From positions 175,484,428 to 175,548,427 of the forward strand of contig OX457056.1 of the NCBI GenBank assembly GCA_949752795.1: a stretch of 64,000 bases of DNA, in the 5' to 3' direction. The notes beneath the pieces are model-generated. The model ran no database searches and was not told where the DNA came from. It saw only the letters and a list, made by a program, of their open reading frames with translations. The position numbers and the translations under genes are program-made. This document shows, one piece after another, positions 47,614-57,945 of the stretch (the stretch's first letter is position 1; the number at the start of each line of letters is the position of its first letter). The stretch is from Hyperoodon ampullatus (taxonomy: Eukaryota > Chordata > Mammalia > Artiodactyla > Ziphiidae).

Positions 47614-47864
47614 CGAGAGTGGCATGGACATATAGACACTACAAAATGTAAAATAGATGGCTAGTGGGAAGCAGCCGCATAGCACAGGGAGATCAGCTCT
47701 GTACTATGTGTCCACCTAGCAGGGTGGGATAGGGAAGGTGGGAGAGAGATGCAAGAGGGAGGGGATATGAGGATATATGTATACGTATAGCTGATTCACT
47801 TTGTTATACAGCAGCAACTAACACAACATTGTAAAGTAATTATACTCCAACAAGGATTTTTTTT
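47614..47864 (+). mobile_element. L1 3'UTR-only insertion (stub)
   Basis: 'gtgggaagcagccgcatagc' with 'acagggagatcagctctgta' and 'ctgattcactttgttataca' is the 3'UTR of the same L1 lineage as L1-A to D, cut off before ORF2. A degraded 14-base duplication flanks it (47600-47613 and 47865-47878, 12 of 14 matching). The end lacks a normal poly(A), so the tail has decayed. Confidence 0.85.
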
Positions 47865-48089
47865 AATTTCTCAGGTGAAATAAGCTGCATATAGTTACAG
47901 AAATGCTTCAGCCATAAATGTGATTGCCATAAAAAAAAATCACGTTAGCAAAAGGTCTACCATTTAGAGAGTCAAAAGAGCCATCTAACATGCCCTGCAA
48001 AAAGAAATTCTCAGTTTTTTGCCGGTGAATCCCCCAATTAAAATACTTTTCAGGGACCCAAATACTATGGATAACAGAAGTATAATTAC

Positions 48090-48425
48090 TTACCTCGGGT
48101 GACCACTACTGTAGCCTCCTAATTGTTCTCTTTTAACAGAAAATAACAAATGTCTCCAAACTAGCCTCCATGGTTTTTTCAGTGTCATCTTTTCTAAATG
48201 ACAGTCTCATCTGGTCACTCTCCAGTTTCAAAACATGACTCATCCCTGTGATCCTCAGGGTAAAGTCTTTGGAGGTTATCTTCAGAGAACAAACAAGACC
48301 TTTCATCATCTTACCCCAGCCAGTTTTTCTAGCTTCCCTCCCTTCAACTCTCCTACTCTTTCCTTGTACTTCAGCAATACCTTAATAATTGCAGTTCCCT
48401 GCATATTTCTATTATTTGATGCTCA
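48090..48425 (+). repeat. L2-type LINE remnant
   Basis: 'gtagcctcctaattgttctc', 'aatgacagtctcatctggtc' and 'atcctcagggtaaagtcttt' match the ancient LINE text also seen at 63.6-64 kb (aagtcagatcatgtcact ... ctcagagtaaaagcc). Confidence 0.6.
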
Positions 48426-48619
48426 GGGATAGGACTAGTTTGAGGAGGGTGAGGCTTTTGCCTCAGATGTGAAATTTTAGAAGACACCAAAAAAAAAAAA
48501 TCAGTCATCAAGGTAAGTAATGTTATAATGCAATATTTTAAAAAATAAATGCAAAAGTCCAAAATGAATAAAATATCAAACTATTTTAAATATATATACT
48601 ATTACATAAATATCAAAGA

Positions 48620-48960
48620 TAGTTATTTATTGATCCTCATTCCGCACTTTGTGTATCTGTTCTGTATTTGTTTATCTTATTAATCTTATTCATCCTTCAA
48701 GAAATACCTCTCGTAGGAAGTTTTCTCTGATTTTTCCCTTTCCAGAAAGAACTGGGGGCTCCTTATTCTGAGCTACCATGGTGCCTTATACATGCTTCTA
48801 TTTTTGCACTTATCACTCCATGTTTAATTGTAAGTGTATGTGTGTGTGTGTGTTTATTTGCTTATTTACCTCTGCACCAACTTGAGGTTAGAACACTGTG
48901 GATTCCTTTCACGTGTTTCTTTCAAGTCATTGTGTTTATTGTCCCCAACATCTCTTATAG
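48620..48960 (+). repeat. L2 LINE 3'-end remnant with (TG)n
   Basis: 'tcatccttcaagaaatacct' and 'taggaagttttctctgattt' then 'tgtttattgtccccaacatc' follow the L2 tail. A TG repeat lies inside at 48837-48853. Confidence 0.65.
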
Positions 48961-48962
48961 AT

Positions 48963-49285
48963 ACTATGGTAAGCAGAGTTCCAAAATGGCCCTGTAATCT
49001 CTGCCCCCTGGTGTTATGTTCATGATTAAGTTACATTATATGGCAAGGGTAATGGATCCCACGCCCCTGAGTAGGTTACATTATAATACAATTATAGAGG
49101 AATTTTGCAGATGTAATTAAAACCCTAAATAAGTTGAATTTAATCAAAAGGGAAATTATCCTGGACAGTCCTGATTTAGCAAGTGGAAAGCCTTTAAAAA
49201 AGGGCCTAGACTTTCCCTGAAATCAGAGATGTTGGCTTTCAGAAACAAGTTACCATAAGTTCTACAGCTGTAAGAAAATGAGTTT
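48963..49285 (+). mobile_element. MLT1-like MaLR LTR
   Basis: 'tatggtaagcagagttccaa', 'aatggccctgtaatctctgc', 'attttgcagatgtaattaaa' and 'ttatcctggacagtcctgat' follow the plus-strand MLT1-type LTR (gtaggcagaataatggccccc ... tttgcagatgtgattaag ... gattatcctgg). Confidence 0.75.
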
Positions 49286-49459
49286 TGCCCCAAAACTGAA
49301 TTTATTTACATAAAAGTATGTGATCACCATCTTCTCATTTATGCATATATGCATTGACGTTCGTGTATCTTCATAGAAATTTCCTAGAAGCATATACAAA
49401 TAGTAGTCAATTGTTGTTAAGCCCTGGAAAGCTGAATTGAAATAAAAAATTTTTTTTGG

Positions 49460-50223
49460 TAAGTTTTTACTAATCATTAGAGAAATGCAAATCAAAACCA
49501 CAATGAGATATCACCTCATGCCTGTTATAATGACTAGCATCAAAAAGAAAAGAGATAAATGCTGGTGAGGATGTGGAGAAAAGAAAAAGTTTGTTTACTG
49601 TTGGTGGGACTGTAAACTGGTACAATCAGTATGAAAAACAGTATGGAGATTCCTCAAAAAATTAAAAATAGAAGTGCCATAAAATCCAGCAATTCCACCT
49701 CTGGGAATATATCCAGAGGAAACTAAAACACTATGTTGAAGAGAGAGATATTTGCATCCCCATGTTCATAGCAGCACTATTTACTATAGCCAGGACATGG
49801 AATCAAGCTAAGTGTCCATCAATGGATGAATGGATAAAGTTTTTGTGGAATATTATCCAGCCATGAAAAAGAAGGAAATCCTGCTATTTGCAACAAAGTG
49901 GATGGAACTTGAGGGCATTTTACTAAGTGAAATAAGTCAGAGAAAAATAAATACAATATGATTTCACTTATATGTGGCATCTAAACAAACAAAAAAACCA
50001 AGCAAATGAACAAACTCAGACATAGAGAAAGAGATCAGACCTGTGGTTATCAGAAGCAGAGAGTAGGGGGAATTGGATGAAGATAGTCAAAAGTTACTAA
50101 CTTCCACTTATAAGATAAATAAGCACTAGGGGTGTAATGTACAACATGATAACTGTATTTAACACTGTAGTATGATATATAGATATAGATATGCATACAC
50201 ATACACATACATATGAAAGTTGA
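49460..50223 (+). mobile_element. Older L1 3' fragment, part 1
   Basis: 'tcattagagaaatgcaaatc', 'ggtgaggatgtggagaaaag', 'tgttggtgggactgtaaact' and 'gaatattatccagccatgaa' encode a degraded ORF2 C-terminus with stops, followed by 3'UTR text from about 50030. It is clearly more diverged than L1-A to D. It is interrupted by a CHR SINE and resumes at 50589. Confidence 0.85.
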
Positions 50224-50588
50224 GGGACTTCCTTGGTGGCACAGTGGTTAAGAATCCACCACCTGTCAATTCAGGGGACATGGGTTCAATCCCTGGTCTG
50301 GGAAGATGCCACAGGCCGCAGAGCAACTAAGCTCATGCACCACAACTACTAAGCCTGTGCTCTAGAGCCTGAGAACCAGAACTACTGAAGACTACATACC
50401 ACAACTATTGTGAAGCCCGCGCGCCTAGACCCACTGCTCTGCAACAGGAGAAGCCACGGCAACGAGAAGCCCGCACACTGCAACGAAGGGTAGCCCCCAC
50501 TTGCTGCAACTAGAGAAAGCCTGCGTGCAGCAACAAAGACCCAACTCAGCCAAAAATAAATAAACGAAATAAAATAAATTTAAAAAAT
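50224..50588 (+). mobile_element. CHR-family SINE, long form
   Basis: The head 'gggacttccttggtggcaca', B box 'atgggttcaatccctggtct', CHR modules 'gcaccacaactactaagcct' and 'gcaactagagaaagcctgcg' and an A-rich tail are all present. An 8-base duplication 'aaagttga' flanks it (50216-50223, 50589-50596). It sits in the 3'UTR of an older L1. Confidence 0.93.
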
Positions 50589-50815
50589 AAAGTTGAACAA
50601 AGTAACTCCTAAGAATTCTCATCACAGGAAAAACATTTTTTAAATTTTTATCTTCTATTTTTGTATCTATAGGAGATAATGGACGTTAACTAAACTAATT
50701 TTAGTAATTATTTCACAATATATGTAAGTCAAATCATTATGTTGTACATCTTAAATTTATACAGTGCTGTGTATCAATTATATCTCAATAAAACTGGACA
50801 AAAATTTTAAAAAAT
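50589..50815 (+). mobile_element. Older L1 3' fragment, part 2
   Basis: 'gttgtacatcttaaatttat' with 'atctcaataaaactggacaa' is the terminal 3'UTR of an old L1MA-type element, continuing 49460-50223. Confidence 0.75.
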
Positions 50816-50879
50816 ATTTTAATCTTGTAAGTTTAAAAATTTTTTGATCTGTTTGGCCATTTTACTATGTGCATGTATT

Positions 50880-51000
50880 ACTTTTAAAAATTAATAAAAT
50901 ATGTACATTTATTATAAAATAAATATAATAAATTATATAACTATATATTTATATATAGTTATTTATAATACTTGTCTGTATATAATATATACACACCTTC
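50880..51000. repeat. AT-rich low-complexity tract
   Basis: 'ataaattatataactatata' and similar TA-rich text. Confidence 0.8.
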
Positions 51001-51267
51001 AAAGAAGAAATATAATCACAAGTTCAATATAATCACATTTCCTGTATTTGAGGAAAAGGGAGAAAAAACACACAAACATATAAATCCAAGATAATTATTA
51101 CCTTCATGTGTTTTCCTTGTCTTTCCTCATATGCATGCTTTTCTCCTAGTTTTTATTGTATTTGACATTGAATTTTGCATAAACAAATGAATTTGTATAA
51201 ATTAACTAACATAGCAAATATTTGTTGAGATTATTCCATAATCTTCATAAAGCATAATTTTAATACC

Positions 51268-51282
51268 TGGAAAATATATCTT
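51268..51282. repeat. Left target-site duplication of L1-C
   Basis: 'tggaaaatatatctt' is repeated exactly at 52757-52771. Confidence 0.95.
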
Positions 51283-52756
51283 CTTTTTTTTTTTTTTTAA
51301 TTTTTTATTTTTTGCTTTATAGCAAATTTAATCAGTTATACATATACATATGTTCCCATATCCCCTCCCTTTTGCGTCTCCCTCCCACACCAACAGGCGG
51401 TCACAAAGCACCGAGCTGATCTCCCTGTGCTATGCGGCTGCTTCCCACTAGCTATCTACCTTACGTTTGGTAGTGTATATATGACCATGCCGTTCTTTCA
51501 CTTTGTCACAGCTTACCCTTCCCCCTCCCCATATCCTCAAGTCCATTCTCTAGTAGGTCTGTGTCTTTATTCCTGTCTTACCCTTTGTTCTTCATGATAT
51601 TTTTTTTTCTTAAATTCCATATATATGTGTCAGCATACAGTATTTGTCTTTCTCTTTCTGACTTACTTCACTCTGTATGACAGACTCTAGGTCCATCCAC
51701 CTCATTACAAATAGTTCAATTTCATTTCTTTTTATGGCTGAGTAATATTCCATTGTATATATGTGCCACATCTTCTTTACCCATTCATCCGATGATGGAC
51801 ACTTAGGTTGTTTCCATCTCCGGGCTATTGTAAATAGGGCTGCTATAAACATTTTGGTACATGTCTCTTTTTGAATTATGGTTTTCTCAGGGTATATGTC
51901 CAGTAGTGGGATTGCTGGGTCATATGGTAGTTCTATTTGTAGTTTTTTAAGGAACCTCCATACCGTTCTCCATAGTGGCTGTACCAATTCACATTCCCAC
52001 CAGCAGTGCAAGAGTGTTCCCTTTTTTCCACACCCTCTCCAGCATTTATTGTTTCTAGATTTTTTGATGATGGCCATTCTGACTGGTGTGAGATGATATC
52101 TCATTGTAGTTTTGATTTGCATTTCTCTAATGAGTAAAGATGTTGAGCATCCTTTCATGTGTTTGTTGGCAGTCTGTATATCTTCTGTGGAGAAATGTCT
52201 ATTTAGGTCTTCTGCCCATTTTTGGATTGGGTTGTTTATTTTTTTGTTATTGAGCTGCATGAGCTGCTTATAAATTTTGGAGATTAATCCTTTGTCAGTT
52301 GCTTCATTTGAAAATATTTTCTCCCATTCTGAGGGTTGTCTTTTAGTCTTGTTTATGGTTTCCTTTGCTGTGCAAAAGCTTTTAAGTTTCATTAGGTCCC
52401 ATGTGTTTATTTTTGTCTTTATTTCCATTTCTCTAGGAGGTGGGTCAAAAAGGATCTTGCTGTGATTTATGTCATAGAGTGTTCTGCCTATGTTTTCCTC
52501 TAAGAGTTTGATAGTGTCTGGCCTTACATTTAGGTCTTTAATCCATTTTGAGCTTATTTTTGTGTATGGTGTTAGGGAGTGATCGAATCTCATACTTTTA
52601 CATGTCCCTGTCCAGTTTTCCCAACACCACTTATTGAAGAGGCTGTCCTTTCTCCACTGTACATTCCTGCCTCCTTTATCAAATATAAGGTGACCATATG
52701 TGCGTGGGTTTATCTCTGGGCTTTCTATCCTGTTCCATTGATCTATCTTTCTGTTT
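51283..52756 (-). mobile_element. L1-C: 5'-truncated L1 (1.47 kb)
   Basis: A minus-strand L1 3' end: poly(A) (T-run at 51284-51298), 3'UTR to 51609 and the ORF2 C-terminus up to 52756, where it is cut off at 'ctgtttt'. A perfect 15-base duplication surrounds it. Nine bases separate its right duplication from the left duplication of L1-B, so the two are independent same-orientation insertions placed almost end to end. It lacks the clean G-runs of the 3'UTR seen in L1-D. Confidence 0.97.
51610..52593 (-). pseudogene. L1-C ORF2 C-terminal fragment (327 codons open)
   Basis: The C-terminal quarter of the L1 ORF2 protein, without endonuclease or RT catalytic domains. The Cys/His cluster is at Cys184, Cys188, His196, Cys197 and Cys201. 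The natural end 'LTHIYGI' is present. Unlike the same region in L1-A and L1-B, this one has no frameshift, so it is the cleanest C-terminal copy in the window apart from L1-D. The start methionine is internal and created by truncation. It probably has no expression or function. Confidence 0.93.
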
Positions 52757-52771
52757 TGGAAAATATATCTT
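52757..52771. repeat. Right target-site duplication of L1-C
   Basis: Exact copy of 51268-51282. Confidence 0.95.
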
Positions 52772-52780
52772 GAAGTATTT

Positions 52781-52793
52781 TGCCATATTTATT
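52781..52793. repeat. Left target-site duplication of L1-B
   Basis: 'tgccatatttatt' is repeated exactly at 59434-59446. On the L1 sense strand the original site reads TTT/AATAA, close to the endonuclease preference. Confidence 0.96.
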
Positions 52794-52803
52794 TTTTTTT
52801 CCC

Positions 52804-52806
52804 TAT

Positions 52807-52845
<39 letters not shown>

Positions 52846-52849
52846 TTTT
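52804..52849. repeat. (ATTT)n microsatellite in the L1-B tail
   Basis: About eleven tandem 'attt' units (sense strand AAAT) next to the left target duplication. It evidently arose from the L1 poly(A) tail. Confidence 0.93.
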
Positions 52850-53161
52850 GCTTTATAACAAATTTAACCAGTTATACATATACATATGTTCCCATATCCC
52901 CTCCCTTTTGCGTCTCCCTCCCACCCTCCATATCCCACCCCTCCAGACGGTCACAAAGCACCGAGCTGATCTCCCTGTGCTATGTGGCTGCTTCCCACTA
53001 GCTATCTACCTTACCTTTGGTAGTGTATATATGTCCATGCCGCTCTTTCGCTTTGTCACAGCTTACCCTTCCCCCTCCCCATATCCTCAAGTCCATTCTC
53101 TAGTAGGTCTGTGTCTTTATTCCTGTCTTACCCCTATGTTCTTCATGACATTTTTTTTTTC

Positions 53162-56100
53162 TTAAATTCCATATATATGTGTCAGCATACAGTATTTGTC
53201 TTTCTCTTTCTGACTTACTTCACTCTGTATGACAGACTCTAGGTCCATCCACCTCATTACAAAAAGCTCAATTTCATTTCTTTTTATGGCTGAGTAATAT
53301 TCCATTGTATATATGTGCCACATCTTCTTTACCCATTCATCCGATGATGGACACTTAGGTTGTTTCCATCTCTGGGCTATTGTAAATAAGGCTGCTATAA
53401 ATATTTTGGTACATGTCTCTTTTTGAATTATGGTTTTCTCAGGGTATATGCCCAGTAGTGGGATTTCTGGGTCATATGGTAGTTCTATTTGTAGTTTTTT
53501 ATGGAACCTCCATACAGTTCTCCATAGTGGCTGTACCAATTCACATTCCCACCAGCAGTGCAAGAGTGTTCCCTTTTTTCCACACCCTCTCCAGCATTTA
53601 TTGTTTCTAGATTTTTTGATGGCCATTCTGACTGGTGTGAGATGATATCTCATTGTAGTTTTGATTTGCATTTCTCTAATGAGTAAAGATGTTGAGCATC
53701 CTTTCATGTGTTTGTTGGCAGTCTGTATATCTTCTGTGGAGAAATGTCTATTTGGGTCTTCTGCCCATTTTTGGATTTGGCTGTTTCTTTTTTGTTATTG
53801 AGCTGCATGAGCTGCTTATAAATTTTGGAGATTAATCCTTTGTCAGTTGCTTCATTTGAAAATATTTTCTCCCATTCTGAGGGTTGTCTTTTGGTCTTGT
53901 TTATGGTTTCCTTTGCTGTGCAAAAGCTTTTAAGTTCCATTAGGTCCCATGTGTTTATTTTTGTCTTTATTTCCATTTCTCTAGGAGGTGGGTCCAAAAG
54001 GATCTTGCTGTGAGTTATGTCATAGAGTGTTCTGCCTATGTTTTCCTCTAAGAGTTTGATAGTGTCTGGCCTTACATTTAGGTCTTTAATCCATTTTGAG
54101 CTTATTTTTGTGTATGGTGTTAGGGAGTGATCTAATCTCATACTTTTACATGTCCCTATCCAGTTTTCCCAGCACCACTTATTGAAGAGACTGTCCTTTC
54201 TCCACTGTACATTCCTGCCTCCTTTATCAAAGATAAGGTGACCATATGTGCGTGGGTTTATCTCTGGGCTTTCTATCCTGTTCCATTGATCTATCTTTCT
54301 GTTTTTGTGCCAGTACCACATTGTCTTGATTACTGTAGCTTTGTAGTATAGTCTGAAGTCAGGGAGCCTGATTCCTCCAGCTCCATTTTTCGTTCTCAAG
54401 ATTGCTTTGGGTATTCGGGGTCTTTTGTGTTTCCATACAAATTGTGAAACTTTTTGCTCTAGTTCTGTGAAAAATGCCAGTGGTAGTTTGATAGGGATTG
54501 CATTGAATCTGTAGATTGCTTTGGGTAGTAGAGTCATTTTCACAATGTTGATTCTTCCAATCCAAGAACATGGTACATCTCTCCATCTATTTGTATCATC
54601 TTTAATTTCTTTCATCAGTGTCTTATAATTTTCTGCATACAGGTCTTTTGTCTCCTTAGGTAGGTTTATTCCTAGATATTTTATTCTCTTTGTTGCAATG
54701 GTAAATGGGAGTGTTTCCTTGATTTCACCTCAGATTTTTCATCATTAGTATATAGGAATGCCAGAGATTTTTGTGAGTTAATTTTGTATCCTGCAACTTT
54801 ACCAAATTCATTGATTAGCTCTAGTAGTTTTCTGGTAGCATCTTTAGGATTCTCTATGTATAGTATCATGTCATCTGCAAACAGTGACAGCTTTTCTTCT
54901 TCTTTTCCGGTTTGGATTCCTTTTATTTCCTTTTCTTCTCTGATTGCTGTGGCTAAAACTTCCAAAACTATGTTGAATAAGAGTGGTGAGAGTGGGCAAC
55001 CTTGTCTTGTTCCTGATCTTAGTGGAAATGGTTTCAGTTTTTCACCATTGAGGACAATGCTGGCTGTGGGTTTGTCATATATGGCCTTTATTATGTTGAG
55101 GAAAGTTCCCTCTATGCCTACTTTCTGCAGGGTTTTTATCATAAATGGGTGTTGAATTTTGTCGAAAGCTTTCTCTGCATCTATTGAGATGATCATATGG
55201 TTTTTCTCCTTCAATTTGTTAATATGGTGTATCACGTTGATTGATTTGCGTATATTGAAGAATCCTTGCATTCCTGGAATAAACCCCAGTTGATCATGGT
55301 GTATGATCCTTTTAATGTGCTGTTGGATTCTGTTTGCTAGTATTTTGTTGAGGATTTTTGCATCTATGTTCATCAGTGATATTGGCCTGTAGTTTTCTTT
55401 CTTTGTGACATCCTTGTCTGGTTTTGGTATCAAGGTGATGGTGGCCTCGTAGAATGAGTTTGGGAGTGTTCCTCCCTCTGCTATATTTTGGAAGAGTTTG
55501 AGAAGCATAGGTGTTAGCTCTTCTCTAAATGCTTGATAGAATTCGCCTGTGAAGCCATCTGGTCCTGGGCTTTTGTTTGTTGGAAGATTTTTTATCACAG
55601 TTTCACTTTCAGTGCTTTTGATTGGTCTGTTCATATTTTCTATTTCTTCCTGATTCAGTCTTGGCAGGTTGTGCATTTCTAAGAATTTGTCCATTTCTTC
55701 CAGGTTGTCCATTTTATTGGCATAGAGTTGCTTATAGTAATCTCTCATGATCTTTTGTATTTCTGCAGTGTCAGTTGTTACTTCTCCTTTTTCATTTCTA
55801 ATTCTATTGATTTGAGTCTTCTCCCTTTTTTTCTTGATGAGTCTGGCTAATGGTTTATCAAATTTTTTTATCTTCTCACAGAACCAGCTTTTAATTTTAT
55901 TGATCTTTGCTATCGTTTCCTTCATTTCTTTTTCATTTATTTCTGATCTGATTTTTATGATTTCTTTCCTTCTGCTAACTTTGGGATGTTTTTGTTCTTC
56001 TTTCTCTAATTGCTTTAGATGCAAGTTAGGTTGTTTATTCGAGATGTTTACTGTTCCTTAAGGTGGGATTGTATTGCTATAAACTTCCCTCTTAGAACTG

Positions 56101-56972
56101 CTTTTGCTGCATCCCATAGGTTTTGGGTCGTCGTGTCTCCATTGACATTTGTTTCTAGGTATTTTTTAATTTCCTCTTTGATTTCTTCAGTGATCACTTC
56201 GTTATTGAGTAGTGTATTGTTTAGCCTCCATGTGTTTGTATTTTTTACAGCTCTTTTCCTGTAATTGATATCTAGTCTCATAGCATTGTGGTCGGAAAAG
56301 ATACTTGATACAATTTCAATTTGCTTAAATTTACCAAGGCTTGATTTGTGGCCCAAGACATGATCTATCCTGGAGAATGTTCCATGAGCACTTGAGAAAA
56401 ATGTGTATTCTGTTGTTTTTGGATGGAATGTCCTATAAATATCAATTAAGTCCATCTTGTTTAATGTATCATTTAAAGCTTGTGTTTCCTTATTTATTTT
56501 CATTTTGGATGATCTGTCCATTGGTGAAAGTGGGGTGTTAAAGTCCCCTACTATGATTGTGTTACTGTCGCTTTCTCCTTTATGGCTGTTAGTATTTGCC
56601 GTATGTATTGAGGTGCTCCTATGTTGGGTGCATAAATATTTACAATTGTTATATCTTCTTCTTGGATTGACCCCTTGATCATTATGTAGTGTCCTTCTTT
56701 GTCTCTTCTAGTAGTCTTTATTTTAAAGTCTATTTTTTCTGATATGAGAATTGCTACTCCAGCTTTCTTTTGTTTCCATTTGCATGGAATATCTTTTTCC
56801 ATCCCCTTACTTTCAGTCTGTATGTGTCTCTAGGTCTGAAGTGGGTCTCTTGTAGACAGCATATATATGGGTCTTGTTTTTGTATCCATTCAGCCAATCT
56901 GTGTCTTTTGGTGGGAGCATTTAGTCCATTTACATTTAAGGTAATTATCGATATGTATGTTCCTATTCCCAT
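53162..56972 (-). pseudogene. L1-B ORF2 (endonuclease-reverse transcriptase), multiply broken
   Basis: Same protein as L1-A ORF2. The start at 56972 opens 72 codons (56754-56972), then comes the same frameshift as in L1-A near 56780. Further lesions private to this copy: a one-base loss near 56575-56582 ('ttctcctttatgg'); a stop created just before the conserved 'TSRINNL' text (near 56050) and a base loss near 56025; a shift near 54728 ('gatttcacctcagattt'); a shift near 53780; and an in-frame loss of one codon near 53620. The RT catalytic region is open over 54681-56024 (447 codons) with '[10 protein letters not shown]', '[14 protein letters not shown]' and FADD at 54870-54881. The protein cannot be made whole from this copy. 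Confidence 0.95.
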
Positions 56973-57156
56973 TTTCTTAATTGTTTTGGGTTCGTTATTG
57001 TAGGTCTTTTCCTTCTGTTGTGTTTCTTGCCTAGAGAAGTTCCTTTAGCATTTGTTGTAAAGCTGGTTTGGTGGTGCTGAACTCTCTCAGCTTTTGCTTG
57101 TCTGTAAACGTTTTAATTTCTCCATCAAATCTGAATGAGATCCTTGCTGGGTAGAG

Positions 57157-57945
57157 TCATCTTGTTTGCAGGTTTTTCTCCTTCATCACTTTAATTATGT
57201 CCTGCCACTCCCTTCTGGCTTGTAGAGTTTCTGCTGAGAGATCAGCTGTTATCCTGATGGGGATTCCCTTGTGTGTTATTTGTTGTTTTTGCCTTGCTGC
57301 TTTTAATATGATTTCTTTGTGTTTAATTTTTGACAGTTTGATTAATATGTGTCTTGGCGTATTTCTCCTTGGATTTATTCTGTATGGGACTCTCTGTGCC
57401 TCCTGGACTTGATTAACTATTTCCTTTCCCATATTAGGGAAGTTTTCAACTATAATCTCTTCAAATATTTTCTCAGTCCCTTTCTTTTTCTCTTCTTCTT
57501 CTGGAACCCCTATAATTCGAATGTTGGTGCGTTTAATGTTGTCCCAGAGGTCTCTGAGACTGTCCTCTGTTCTTTTCATTCTTTTTTCTTTATTTTGCTC
57601 TGCAGCAGTTATTTCCACTATTTTATCTTCCACCTCACTTATCCATTCTTCTGCCTCAGTTATTCTGCTATTGATCCCATCTAGAGTATTTTTTATTTCA
57701 TTTATTGTGTTTTTAATCGATGCTTGATTCATCTTTAGTTCTTCTAGGTCCTTGTTAACTGTTTCTTGCATTTTGTCTATTCTATTTCCAAGATTTTGGA
57801 TCTGGGAATTAGAATCTTGGATCATCTTTACCATCATTATTCTGAATTCTTTTTCAGGTAGACTGCCTATTACCTCTTCATTTGTTAGGTCTGGTGGGTT
57901 CTTATCTTGCTCCTTCTCCTGCTGTGTGTTTTTCTGTCTTCTCAT
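57157..57945 (-). CDS. L1-B ORF1 protein, prematurely terminated (262 aa)
   Basis: Nearly identical to L1-A ORF1: same length, same start sequence, coiled coil, 'NIRIIGVPEE' RRM text and truncated C-terminal domain. Visible differences are Ser to Asn at residue 47 and Arg-Val to Trp-Ile at residues 101-102 (the 'EERVSEV' region). The TGA at 57157-57159 is the same stop as in L1-A, and the frame then stays open to the conventional TAG at 57031-57033. Loss of the final ~41 residues probably impairs RNA chaperone function, but this has not been tested for this lineage. Confidence 0.93.
   Translation of the reverse strand: MRRQKNTQQEKEQDKNPPDLTNEEVIGSLPEKEFRIMMVKMIQDSNSQIQNLGNRIDKMQETVNKDLEELKMNQASIKNTINEIKNTLDGINSRITEAEEWISEVEDKIVEITAAEQNKEKRMKRTEDSLRDLWDNIKRTNIRIIGVPEEEEKKKGTEKIFEEIIVENFPNMGKEIVNQVQEAQRVPYRINPRRNTPRHILIKLSKIKHKEIILKAARQKQQITHKGIPIRITADLSAETLQARREWQDIIKVMKEKNLQTR

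Noticed and set aside
52804..52849. CRISPR-like array
   Set aside because: Pure tetranucleotide microsatellite without spacers; mammalian context.
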